Source: Anisus vortex (lineage: Eukaryota; Mollusca; Gastropoda; Planorbidae). From it: a stretch of 64,000 nt of DNA. Both the position numbers and the translations under genes were made by a program. Within the stretch, counting starts at the first letter, position 1; each line of letters opens with the position of its first letter. The stretch spans positions 18,844,409 to 18,908,408 of the forward strand of contig OX421497.1 of assembly GCA_949126835.1 (NCBI GenBank), in the 5' to 3' direction. Below the pieces are notes generated by a model, which was given only the letters and a program-made list of their open reading frames with translations, was not told the DNA's origin and did not search any database. Shown here in pieces: positions 36,355-47,099 of this stretch.

Positions 36355-36929
36355 CTGACGTTCATGTTGTAATTAGATATATAGGCCTAAGCCGATACCG
36401 GTATCTTGCAATATTTAATAACATGTGTTTTTATGTTTTCTTTTTTTTTTTGTTTTTTTTTTTGTTTTTTTTTTTTGTTTTTTAGGGGGGGGGGGGTCGC
36501 ACAAGCATGAGAAACTGTATAAAGGGGTCGTGGCCTAAAAAAGTTTGGGAACCACTGCTATAGAGTATTGGTTTATGTTCTGGATTGCCGAACCTTTAGT
36601 ATATTCGTACTCAGAGAAACATATGACTCTTCACTATATACATTACAGTACAATCCAATCAGTAACGTTATTTCAATATAAGATTTCTCAACTACATTTT
36701 CTGGACCACACCCTAATTGATCATTTAGTTGCAATGTAATAAGTGTGTGGAGAAAGATTGTTATATTCAACAAGCAGAGAATTATTTCTAACGATCTTGT
36801 CTGTCACGTGGTGCCTACATCTTGTGAAAATCTCATCTGTCTTGCTTTTAGAGTATTGTCTAAATAGAATAGACAAACACTTCTTCAATTTCCCTTTCAA
36901 ATTTAAAACATGCAATGTAGAAAAACAAA

Positions 36930-38090
36930 CAGTGTAATGTTTTAGAGATAAGCATGTTGTAGACATAAACAGTGTTATCATGTGGAGATAACCGTTTGAT
37001 GTAGAGATAAACAGTCTAAAGTTGAAGAGATAAACATTATAATGTTGAAGAAATATGCATTATAATGTTGAAGAGATACACATTATAATATTGTAGAGAT
37101 AAACAGTATAATGTTGTAGAGATAAACAGTATAATGTTGAAGACATAAACATTATAATGTTGAAGAGATAAACATTATAATGTTGTAGAGATAAACAGTA
37201 TAATTTTGTTGCGATAAACGTTATAATGTTGTAGAGATAACATTATAATGGTGTAGAGATAAAAAGTCTAATGTTGAAGAGATAAACATTATAATGTTGT
37301 AGAGATCAACAGTATAATGTTGTAGAGATAAACAGTATAATGTTCTAGAGATAAACGGTATAATGTTGAAAGGATAAACATTATAATATTGAAGACATAA
37401 ACATTATAATGTTGTAGAGATAAACAGTATAATGTTGTAGAGATAAACAGTATAATGTTGTAGAGATAAACAGAATAATGTTGAAGAGATAAACATTATA
37501 ATGTTGTAAAGATAAACATTATAATGTTGAAGAGATAAACATTATAATGTTGTAGAGATAAACAGTATAATTTTGTTGCGATAAACATTATAATGTTGTA
37601 GAGATCAACAGTATAATGTTGTAGAGATAAACAGTATAATGTTCTAGAGATAAACGGTATAATGTTGAAAGGATAAACATTATAATATTGAAGACATAAA
37701 CATTATAATGTTGTAAAGATAAACAGTATAATGTTGTAGAGATAAACAGTATAATGTTGTAGAGATAAACAGAATAATGTTGAAGAGATAAACATTATAA
37801 TGTTGTAAAGATAAACATTATAATGTTGAAGAGATAAACATTATAATGTTGAAGAGATAAAAAATATATGATGAATAGATAAACATTTTAATGTTCTAGA
37901 GATAAACAGTATAATATTGTAGAGATAAACATTATAATATTGAAGACATAAACATTATAATGTTGAAGAGATAAACAGTATAATGTTGTAGAGATAAACA
38001 GTATAATGTTGTAGAGATAAACAGTATAATGTTGTAGAGATAAACATTATAATTTTGTAGCTATAAACAGTTTAATGTTGTAGAGATCAA
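36930..38090. repeat. 23-bp minisatellite, about 50 copies, with a 299-bp higher-order repeat
   Basis: The unit is AGAGATAAACAGTATAATGT TGT. Variant units recur in order: AGAGATCAACAG at 37301 and 37600, each followed by TTCTAGAGATAAACGG and TTGAAAGGATAAAC, 299 bp or 13 units apart. A block of about 13 units has therefore been duplicated. Confidence 0.92.
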
Positions 38091-38290
38091 CATAGAGAAT
38101 GGTCTACATAGAGAATGATGTACATAGAGAATGGTCTACATAGAGAATGATCTACATAGAGAATGGTCTACATAGAGAATGGTCTACATAGGGAATGATG
38201 TACATAGAGAATGGTCTACATAGAGAATGGTCTACATAGAGAATGGTCTACATAGAGAATGGTCTACATAGAAAATGGTCTACATAGGGA
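38091..38290. repeat. 16-bp minisatellite, about 12 copies
   Basis: The unit is ACATAGAGAATGGTCT, with a GATGT or GATCT variant. It follows directly on the 23-bp array; the junction ATCAACATAGAGAATGG suggests it arose from the edge of that array. Confidence 0.9.
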
Positions 38291-38474
38291 AACATAAACA
38301 GTTCAAAACAGTACTAACACTATTTTTAGCGAGAAACTACTGTAAAACAAAATATTTACAATTCAAAGGGTTATAGTTATTATATTAGTTGTTGTGTTTT
38401 TTTGTCATTCGTTTAGCCGTCTTATTTTATATATTTTACTTCATGGCTTCAATGTCGTGCCTTCTCCCCATCAG

Positions 38475-38606
38475 ATAAATGCCATTAATGAGAAATTGGC
38501 CTCCCTGTATGCAGAAGAAACAAAAATATGGACTCTGATGTTTTTAGACTCTGACAACAGACTGCTGCTTGCTGTGTTTTCATCAGTTCTGTTAAGAAAA
38601 CAGTAG
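38475..38606 (+). CDS. Possible exon, unidentified
   Basis: TGCCTTCTCCCCATCAG at 38458-38474 resembles a 3' splice acceptor. It is followed by 43 open codons to TAG (38604-38606), reading INAINEKLASLYAEETKIWT then LMFLDSDNRLLLAVFSSVLL. Composition is more protein-like than neighbouring ORFs. There is no known domain, no upstream exon and no clear polyadenylation site, so this could be chance. Confidence 0.22.
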   Translation: MNAINEKLASLYAEETKIWTLMFLDSDNRLLLAVFSSVLLRKQ

Positions 38607-39639
38607 CATCTTAGTTATCTCTCTTTTCTTAACCTCCGCGAAGACGTCATGAAAACAATAATGTATTTTCTTAACAAAGCCTAGGACCGGGGGAAAAGAA
38701 AGTTGAGAATGAAACTCCAGCTCAATGAAAAAAGCTATGGCAGTCTTTAAGCTTTATAAGCTGTCTATCAATGTCACATTACTTCAGCTTGTTTATATCC
38801 ACACAAAGCCCAAAGCACTATATTTTACAGACTACATTAAAATAAAAACTAAAAAAATAGCGCTTTGTTTTTCAATATAGCAATCAGCTAATTAAAATAT
38901 ATTATGTTTGTTTGTACATGCGAAGGCAATTAGACCTTTAGATTGTGACATTTTTATTTGAATTATGTAATAGTTAAAGTAAATAATTAAATGTTATTAA
39001 TTAACTATTTAAGGTCATTCTAGTATAATATAAGATGTTGTTTGTTTTCCTAAGTAAGAAAGATAAAACCAATAGTATTGAGTTAAAATAGTATGTTTGG
39101 TAGTAAACAAGTTCGAATAGCGGTATGGAGTAGTAACACTATAACCATGTAAACATTATAGGCCCTTTGTATTCCATGGGGATCAATAAGAGAGCTGTTT
39201 GTACGGTTCGAATCAATCTATAACAATACCTCGATAAGGACAAGCTATTGATTTAACTCTAGAGTTACTGAGCTATTTAGACAGATACCACTCTAGTACA
39301 AGTGTTTGTTAATTGCATTACTTAACAATGTTTGCAGTATAAACAACTTCAACTATTCAACTAACTACAGAGATGAAAGTAACAATACATCAAATTCAAG
39401 TATTTTGCAATGTTCAAGTTTCCTGGTCAGCCTTATTTTAAAGAATATAAACATAGTGTTTTACGAAAGCTAGTGTTGAAAGAAAAATAATGGCAATGAT
39501 TTTAATATACATACACATTGATACATGTAAGATACACTTAGGATAGATGTATATAGTGCTTTAGAATAGATGTAACTAGTACTGTATGTTATATATATAT
39601 ATACATCTTATGTTGTAGGATAAAAAAAAACTAGTGATG
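38607..39639. other. No gene seen
   Basis: AT-rich unassigned sequence with a short TA run near 39589-39602. Confidence 0.4.
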
Positions 39640-39960
39640 TAGGGTATGCACAGCTAGTTATGTAGGATATATGAATCTGGTGTTGTAGCATATATACATC
39701 AAGTGATGTAGGATATATACATCTAGTAATGTAGGATATATACATCTAGTGATGTAGTATATATGAATCTGGTGTTGTAGGATATATACATCTAGTGATG
39801 TAGGATATATGAATCTGGTGTTATAGGATATATACAACATGTGATGTAGAATATATGAATCTGGTGTTGTAGGATATATACATCTAGTGTTGTAGGATAT
39901 ATACATCTAGTGTTGTAGGATATATACATCTAGTGTTATAGGATAAATACAACCATTGGT
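39640..39960. repeat. 22-23 bp minisatellite, about 14 copies
   Basis: The unit is TGTAGGATATATACATCTAG TGT, alternating irregularly with a TGTAGGATATATGAATCTGG TGT variant. Confidence 0.9.
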
Positions 39961-40849
39961 GTAAGCTATAATAAAAGTGTAATTTAATACAAATATATGC
40001 TTAAACTTTGGACGGTTGATGGCTAAAACAGCAACATTATTATTTTAAAATTACAAACAATTACATCGCTCTTTATAAACAGATACAGATATAGATATAG
40101 ACATATTCATATATATTTATAGCTAGTATCAGAATAGACGGGCTAACGCCAAGAGAGTTTATATATTGAGATTTGAAGATATTGTTTACTAATAAATATA
40201 TTATTCCATTTTTTTATAATTTTTGGAAACATTAAGCAAATAAATAAGGATTGAGCAAAAGCCTATTAAAAATGTAAGAATTTAATATAAACTTTGTATT
40301 TCAATGAAACAAAGCGAATGAGAATTTATATACTCTATGGAATAATTTCTTTTACTGATTTTCTATTTAAACGTTCTTTATTCCCATCAATGCTGAGAGC
40401 CGTGAATTGGTTAAGACCCCATCAAATGTAATGAAACAAAATTTATTCAGCAGCAGATTCTCCGGAAAGCTCAGTATTGATATAAAAAAAAAGTCTTAGC
40501 CAAACCATTGGGTCATTTCTGTAGGCTAACTTGATCTTCTCAATTTGACTTAGTGAACTATATTTTCCAGGTGAAGAGACTTGATTTTAAAGAACACAAT
40601 TTGCAAAAACCTTCACAATCAGGAACTTTGTATTTTGTTACAATTTCTACATTACAACTAATGTAAATCTATTTCGACACTTCAAGTTTAAACTAAGTGA
40701 ATTTGTATTAAATAATATTGTAAAGTAGCAAAATAGTGTAGCTAGGGATATAAAGGTTTTTGTCTAATGTTTAATTTAAACAAGCTAGTACTCTGTATTA
40801 TGTAACCTAAATCTTTTCTTATAGCCTATATTACTATTAATAAAAAACA
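39961..40849. other. No gene seen
   Basis: AT-rich unassigned sequence; an AGATATAGATATAG patch near 40082-40103. Confidence 0.4.
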
Positions 40850-41235
40850 TTCCATGCCCGGATGCCACTCGGGAAGAAAAAGTAGGCCTACTTATATGCA
40901 TTTGTTTTTGCATAAGGGATATAGAAAGTTTTTTTTCTTATTTTTATTTTCGCATTATAACAGATTATCATTGTGTTGTATTTCTAAATTTAATGCTCTT
41001 TGTATTGTTACTATTTTACTCTTTGCCTTTCTCTCCTCTAGTGTTTCTAGGTTTAGTGATTCAACTATTAGTGTTACCCCTGTCAGTTGTGAATATTCAC
41101 CAGTAAAGAAAATTTCAGCTCTTTTGTAAATGTGCTCTTTTTTTTAATGCTTTCTTTAGTTGATGTGTTCCATACAGAAGATGCATAGTCTGGTATAGTT
41201 CTAACTAATGTAAGATGGAATAAATGAAGACCTTA
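40850..41235 (-). mobile_element. LINE-A reverse-transcriptase fragment lacking its 3' end
   Basis: The minus strand, in shifting frames, reads LVRTIPDYASSVWNTSTKES, then FFTGEYSQLTGVTLIVESLN and LETLEERKAKSKIVTIQRAL, collinear with the copy at 22190. It extends further upstream than that copy (it includes the PDYASSVW motif). The 3' UTR and C-terminal LPEQ region are missing: the match stops at CATTCCATGCCCGGATGCC next to AATAAAAAA. Confidence 0.8.
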
Positions 41236-41699
41236 TACCAACCAAAAAGAAAGCTTTTTTTGTCTGTGATCATGTGACTTAGTGTTGATTCTTAGGCTTC
41301 AGTTCATTTAGCCCATACAATTTTTGTTGTAATGTGAATCACCTTAATCAACATAAAACAAGTGTCAGTTATTCATTTATTTTTTGTTCTCACGAATTGC
41401 TTTGACAAGGCCTCTAATGGCTTCTAGCTGAACATTAAATACGTGATTGACATCAGGCCAATTGATAACACGAAATGAGATGGGAAAAGATTGTTTCAAT
41501 AAATAAATGAAATGGATTTAAGATTTCCATCAGATTTAATCATTGAATGTAGCATTAAAGAAAAGTAATTTCTTGGCTCTTTGAATTATTAAAAGTTTAG
41601 TCTAAGTTTAATTTAGTAAGACTGAAATGATTCGCATTAAAAAAAACATTTTCTGTATGCGTTATATAACAAAACGTTGTTATTGTTATTACTTCTTTA

Positions 41700-42268
41700 A
41701 TTTGACACAAACACAAGTCAACACAATCAAACAGTCTACACAATCAAGTTACACAAACAGTCTAAACAATCAAGTTACACTAACAGTCTACACAATCAAG
41801 TTACACAAACAGTCTACACAATCAAGTTACACAAACAGTCTACACAATCAAGTTACACAAACAGTCTTCACAATCAAGTTACACAAAGTCTACACAATCG
41901 AGTTACACAAACAGTCTACACACACAATCAAGTTACACAAACAGTCTACACAGTCAAGTTACACAAACAGTCTACACAATCAAGTTACACTAACAGTCTA
42001 CACAATCAAGTTACACAAACAGTCTACACAATCAAGTTACACAAACAGTCTACACAATCAAGTTACACAAACAGTCTTCACAATCAAGTTACACAAAGTC
42101 TACACAATCGAGTTACACAAACAGTCTACACACACAATCAAGTTACACAAACAGTCTACACAGTCAAGTTACACAAACAGTCTACACAATCAAGTTACAC
42201 AAACAGTCTACACAATCAAGTTACACAAACAGTCTACACAATCAAGTTACACTAACAGTCTACACCTC
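41700..42268. repeat. 26-bp minisatellite with a 210-bp higher-order repeat
   Basis: The unit is AGTCTACACAATCAAGTTAC ACAAAC. Marked variants (AGTCTTCACAATC, ACACAAAGTCTACAC, ATCGAG, CTACACACACAATC, ACAGTCAAG) appear in the same order twice, offset by 210 bp: TTCACAATC at about 41867 and 42077, CACTAACAG at about 41779 and 41989. A 248-codon plus-strand ORF here comes from the stop-free repeat. Confidence 0.93.
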
Positions 42269-42529
42269 TGTGAGCAGCTCTTCACCTCTGACGGCCACAT
42301 TGAAGTTATTCTAGCTATGGTCGCTGGGTTGACCTCAACTTTAATTTCTAATTATTTAGAAAGTACTTCATGATTCACTATCAACATTCCTACTCTATTG
42401 ATTAAACAAAATCTCTTCTTATAACAAAGATGCAGGTCAACCAATAGGCAAATAAACCATTCATGTTTTATTGAATAGAGGGCTTAAGAGAAGTACAACA
42501 TTAATAATGGCTACCTTGGTCGTCTTCTC

Positions 42530-42965
42530 CTATCTTATATATTACATTATATAATGAAGATTATCCGTGGTCCGCATCTTTATTATTGTTTTAAATGATG
42601 TTAAGTTACTGGTTTCCTGGTTTATTCAGGCAACCCATTCCATACCCGAATGCCACTCGGGAAGAAAGAGTACTTATATGCATTTGTTCTCGCATAAGGG
42701 ATAAGGAAAGTGTTTTTGTCTTTATGTTTATCTGAGCATTGCAAGAGGCTTTTATTGGGATGTATTTTTAAATTAGAATTTAATGCCTTATGTATTATTA
42801 CAAGTTTACTCTTTGCCCTTATGTCCCCTAGTGTTCCTAGATTTATTGATTTGACTATTGGTGTTACTGGCGGTTTGTTTTGCAAAATCTGCCCATTTTA
42901 ATGAGAGCCTCAGCCGTATTGTAAAGTTGTGTCTTTCAAACGAGTTCTGTACTTTCTTTTCATCC
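42530..42965 (-). mobile_element. LINE-A 3' end fragment
   Basis: The tail region TATCTTATATATTACATTAT is followed by the coding part. On the minus strand from 42885 it reads KPPVTPIVKSINLGTLGDIR, AKSKLVIIHKALN, KNTFLIPYARTNAYKYSFFP and GIRVWNGLPE. The hairpin of the 3' UTR is partly deleted (AATGAAGATTATCCGTGG). It is 5'-truncated near 42965. Confidence 0.85.
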
Positions 42966-43092
42966 GACAGAAGTTAAAATTTGGAACACGCCCTCACATA
43001 AACAAACTTTAAACAAAGTTTAACATTCAAGTCTTTAATTATGCTGTTTGGTCTTTTTATTTACTATCTTGACTTTTCCACGTCTCTCTGTA

Positions 43093-43390
43093 GGAATACA
43101 ACAATATCTAAACACGTGATCAGACCAAACAATATCTAAACACGTGATCAAACCAAACAATATCTAAACACGTGATCAGTCCAAACAATATCTAAACACG
43201 TGATCAAACCAAACAATATCTAAACACGTGATCAAACCAAACAATATCTAAACACGTGATCAAACCAAACAATATCTAAACACGTGATCAAACCAAACAA
43301 TATCTAAACACGTGATCAGACCAAACAATATCTAAACACGTGATCAGTCCAAACAATATTTAAACTCGTGATCAGACCAAACATTATGCA
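43093..43390. repeat. 28-bp minisatellite, about 10 copies, each with a CACGTG E-box
   Basis: The unit is CAAACAATATCTAAACACGT GATCAAAC. Each copy has CACGTG directly followed by ATCA, so the overlapping palindromes CACGTG and TGATCA recur every 28 bp. The last copy changes CACGTG to CTCGTG. Confidence 0.92.
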
Positions 43391-43574
43391 TTTTAAAGAT
43401 CTGAACAAACAGAATCTAATCAGATGATTGGTAGAACTAATCTTTAACATCTATCTGTCACATCATCTATCTGTAATATATCTGATAGGTAAATAGATCC
43501 GGCGCCATAGATTTTGTTCCTAGAATGAGATCTGGCTAGGTGATGTTATTGCACAGCTGCAAATGTATCGATTT

Positions 43575-43915
43575 CTTATGAATTGTACATCTTACACTTT
43601 TGATATAACTAGTAACAATTGTTATCATTTGCCACAGCATAGACTTTATATAACTTGTAAGGATTGTTATCATTTGCAACAGCTTACACTCTTTATGTAA
43701 CTTATAACGATTGTTATCATTGGCCATAGCTTACATAATTTTATATAACTAGTAACTTTTGTTATCATTTGCTACAACTTACCCTCTTTATGTAACTTGT
43801 AACGATTGTTATCATTTGCCACAGCTTACATTTATATAACTAGTAACTATTGTTATCATTTGCTACAGCTTACCCTCTTTATATAACATGTAACGAGTGT
43901 TATCATTTGCCACAT
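43575..43915. repeat. ~57-bp diverged tandem repeat, about 6 copies
   Basis: Copies share TAACTTGTAACGATTGTTAT CATTTGCCACAGCTTAC with either CTCTTTATG or TTATATAAC linkers. Alternating linkers suggest a dimeric unit. Confidence 0.82.
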
Positions 43916-44065
43916 TTGTCTGCTGAAATGTGTGTATAATCCTGCCTGATGCACAAACTGTTGTTGTTTTATATAGCTTTAATTATTTATTTGTGCATTA
44001 AACTTTGCAATATCAGATTTAATTTTTTTAAATATTTTAAACCGTTTTTTTTTCTAAACGTTTTC

Positions 44066-44296
44066 ATATGTTGTTATACATATCTATCACTCACTCACAT
44101 ATGTTGTTATACATATCTATCACTCACTCACATATGTTGTTATACATATCTATCACTCACTCACATATGTTGTTATACATATCTATCACTCACTCACATA
44201 TGTTGTTATACATATCTATCACTCACTCACATATGTTGTTATACATATCTATCACTCACTCACATATGTTGTTATACATATCTATCACTCACTCAC
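44066..44296. repeat. 33-bp minisatellite, 7 copies, near-perfect
   Basis: The unit is CATATGTTGTTATACATATC TATCACTCACTCA. Eleven codons per unit keeps two plus-strand frames open (129 and 88 codons). The copies are identical, so the expansion is recent. Confidence 0.95.
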
Positions 44297-44619
44297 CACG
44301 TCCATCTGCAGGAAATATTAAATATTCCAGATAGGTGAAAAGATTTGTTAAAAGGTAGGCAAGCGCAAGTACAAATGATAAGGGGGTGATAAGAGTTCTT
44401 AAACATTCCAGCTTATGAAGATAAAAAGAGCAGTTAAACCTTATTGCATCTGAAATTGATAAGTACTTACTAACACCTGATATTCTTGTCAAGTGTATTA
44501 AATTAGCGTGTCGAATACAGGAAAACGTAGCTATGAATAAATATTTGTCCTTAAGAAATCATTTGAGAATGTAAGAAAATCTATTGTAAAATAGTCAAAG
44601 AAATCTAGTTGTGAGCTAA

Positions 44620-44820
44620 ATTATGGGACATAATTCAAAGAAATCAAATTGTGATGGAGTTTAAAGAAAACAAATTGTATTAGAATTTAAAGAAAACTGA
44701 TTCTGACAACATATAAAGAAAACAAATTGTGACAAAATACAAAGAAATTCAATTTTGATAGAAAATGTAAGAAAACAAATTGTGACAGAGTTGAAAGAGA
44801 ATCAAATTGTGTTTTCTTTT
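44620..44820. repeat. ~20-24 bp diverged tandem repeat
   Basis: The phrase AAAGAAAACAAATTGTGACA recurs about nine times with variable linkers (TAGAATTT, TAAAATAC, GAGTTG). Confidence 0.75.
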
Positions 44821-45295
44821 TTTTATATTAACCAATAAATACTGGCTTCTTATGAACGCCACTAAATACTGGCCTTCTAAATAGTTTTCGTCTAGAAGAG
44901 CCATATGTATAATAGCCTCCTTTGAGCCACGTAAATAGTGGACTCCAAAAATAGCCATGTAAAAATTGATCTCCTTAAAATAACCTAACATTATTTAAGG
45001 AAAAATTACTTGGCTGGGAATAGGATGGCTACACAATCTTTTCGTATGGCTTGACCACAGAAACATGGAAACGCTGCTTCACAACCCCAAGGATCAAATT
45101 GGTCTTATGGTAATTCTTTTGAAATAACTACGTAGACTGTAGCATCATATAATAGCAAGAAAATGATTTTATTCTAATAAAGACAGTAGAGAGGTGCTTT
45201 CTATAAAAGTCACCTAAATAAAGAGTTTCTATTATAACAAAAAAAGCTAGTAATAAGTAAAGGAAAAGGACTTGATTTCGCATTTTTTTGTTCAG

Positions 45296-45460
45296 TTTCA
45301 GTAAGCACATTATTACAGTTATAACTTGTTTGACCAATATCATTATAACTGTTGCAAATTGTTTGACCAATATCATTATTACTGTTACAAACCGTTTGAC
45401 CAATAACATTATTACCGTTACAACTTGTTCGACCAATACCACCAATCCTATTCTGTTTCA
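45296..45460. repeat. 33-bp tandem repeat, about 5 copies
   Basis: The unit is TTGTTTGACCAATATCATTA TTACTGTTACAAA. The minus strand is stop-free. Confidence 0.88.
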
Positions 45461-46604
45461 ACCACATTACTAATCTAGCAATTTACTTCCTTGTACAATC
45501 GATATCCGGTTAGAAAAGACAAAGTCTGCCAGGTTAAGAAATAGAAAAGCTTACAATGGGACCTAGGAACGAACGACCTCAATACCAGTTCACAATCCCA
45601 TGATTCCTTTCCATTCACATTAACGCTTTCTTTGAATGGAACATTCGAATCTTAACTGAAATAGTTATACAATAATTCAAGTGCCAGACACTCAAATAGT
45701 GCAGATGTTAAGGTTATTTTATATAATTATAAACACATGCGCATAAAACAAACACAAACTCTTATAGACTTACACTTGCTTTACACAATCATACACACCA
45801 TATACTGACAAAAAATGGCTACTTTATATGACAAATACACGGACAATGTAGCCTATAGCCTATACGTATATATTATATATGTACGAAAACCCACATGTAT
45901 CACTTTACATTAAAAACTACGTGACACACAGATACAACCTCATATCAAGATAGAATGACATAATTTGTACATACTTTAACACATTACTGAGTATTAAGTA
46001 GAATTACATAACGATCAAAAATATATAAGCTTATATATAATGTAAATGTAGCATTTATAGATAAAAAATTATGAAATATATAGATCTAGATAATATTGTG
46101 ATGTATATTTTTACCAACCAGAAGAAATATTTCTCTATGTCAATTATATTTACTTAGATCATTACTTTAACCGATAACGCTATATGCATTAACAGGAGAA
46201 AATAAAACATATATAGACAATGTGCAATTTATTCTCTTTTAACTTCATACATATTATATAATTTTGTATCATGTCAAATGTATTATTATTCTATAATAAA
46301 AGGACCCCCTCCTACATGCCAAACTCTTTATTTCAAAACCAATTTCATGATTACAGAAAAATTTTCTTTTTTTTTCTCTCTCTTCCTGCCTTCCCCCGCT
46401 AACTACGTGATAAAAACAGCATTCCTATCACATCCTCTCTCGTGGAAGCCGCACTGGGAGGCAGGTGTTTATTAAATTCCAATGTTGACTTTGCTTGTGG
46501 TAGAAAGAAAAAGACAAGAACTTTGTATTAAGGAGAGTTTTTCTATTTCGTAGAGTTTGGGAATTAAAGACAAACGATGTATAACATGTTCAATGGAATC
46601 ATAA
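45461..46604. other. No gene seen
   Basis: AT-rich unassigned sequence. A pyrimidine-rich patch at 46370-46400 precedes a 65-codon ORF without recognisable motifs. Confidence 0.4.
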
Positions 46605-47035
46605 GATCACGATATCACAGTACACTCACTTTAGTGACATTGGGATATCTCAGTAGACTCACTCTAGTAACATTAGGATATATCAGTACACTCACTCTAG
46701 TAACATTAGGATATCACAGTACATTCACTCTAGTGGCATTAGAATATATAAGTACACTCACTCTAGTGGCATTATGATATCTCATTACACTCACTCTAGT
46801 GACATTGGGATATCACAAGACACTGGCACTAATGGCATTATGATATATATGCACACTCACTCTAGTGGCATTAGAATATCTCAATAAACTCACGCTAGTG
46901 GCATTAGGATATCTCATTACACTCACTCTAGTGACATTGGAATATCTCAGTACACTCACTGTAGTGGCATTAGGATATCTCAGTACACTCACTCTAGTGG
47001 CATTAGGATATCTCATTACACTTACTCTAGTGGCA
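46605..47035. repeat. 33-bp minisatellite, about 13 copies
   Basis: The unit is ATCTCAGTACACTCACTCTA GTGGCATTAGGAT, with scattered substitutions. It abuts the decayed hAT transposase at its right edge. Confidence 0.92.
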
Positions 47036-47099
47036 TTTCAAAATAGACTTCAGCCAGAAAACTCCGCTTTGAGTGCTTCAATGTACTTCTTAAGCCCAT

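Larger units (their letters stand above)
33489..36557 (+). mobile_element. Complete but decayed hAT transposon (3.07 kb)
   Basis: The ends are CAGCGGTTCCCAAACTGGGG on the left and, read inward from the right, CAGTGGTTCCCAAACTTTTT, with a perfect 8-bp duplication CTATAGAG (33481-33488 and 36558-36565). This is a canonical hAT structure. The plus strand carries a transposase pseudogene. The element has itself been hit by a TTAA-flanked MITE (33592-34681); with that removed it would be about 2.0 kb. A T-rich run interspersed with G (36438-36494) precedes the right end. Confidence 0.93.

Noticed and set aside
41627..42373. 248-codon plus-strand ORF
   Set aside because: It is produced by the ~26-bp array; the non-repeat ends show no recognisable domain.
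43949..44338. 129-codon ORF with a repeated ICCYTYLSLTH peptide, as a membrane protein
   Set aside because: Seven identical 33-bp units explain it; another plus frame is open as well.
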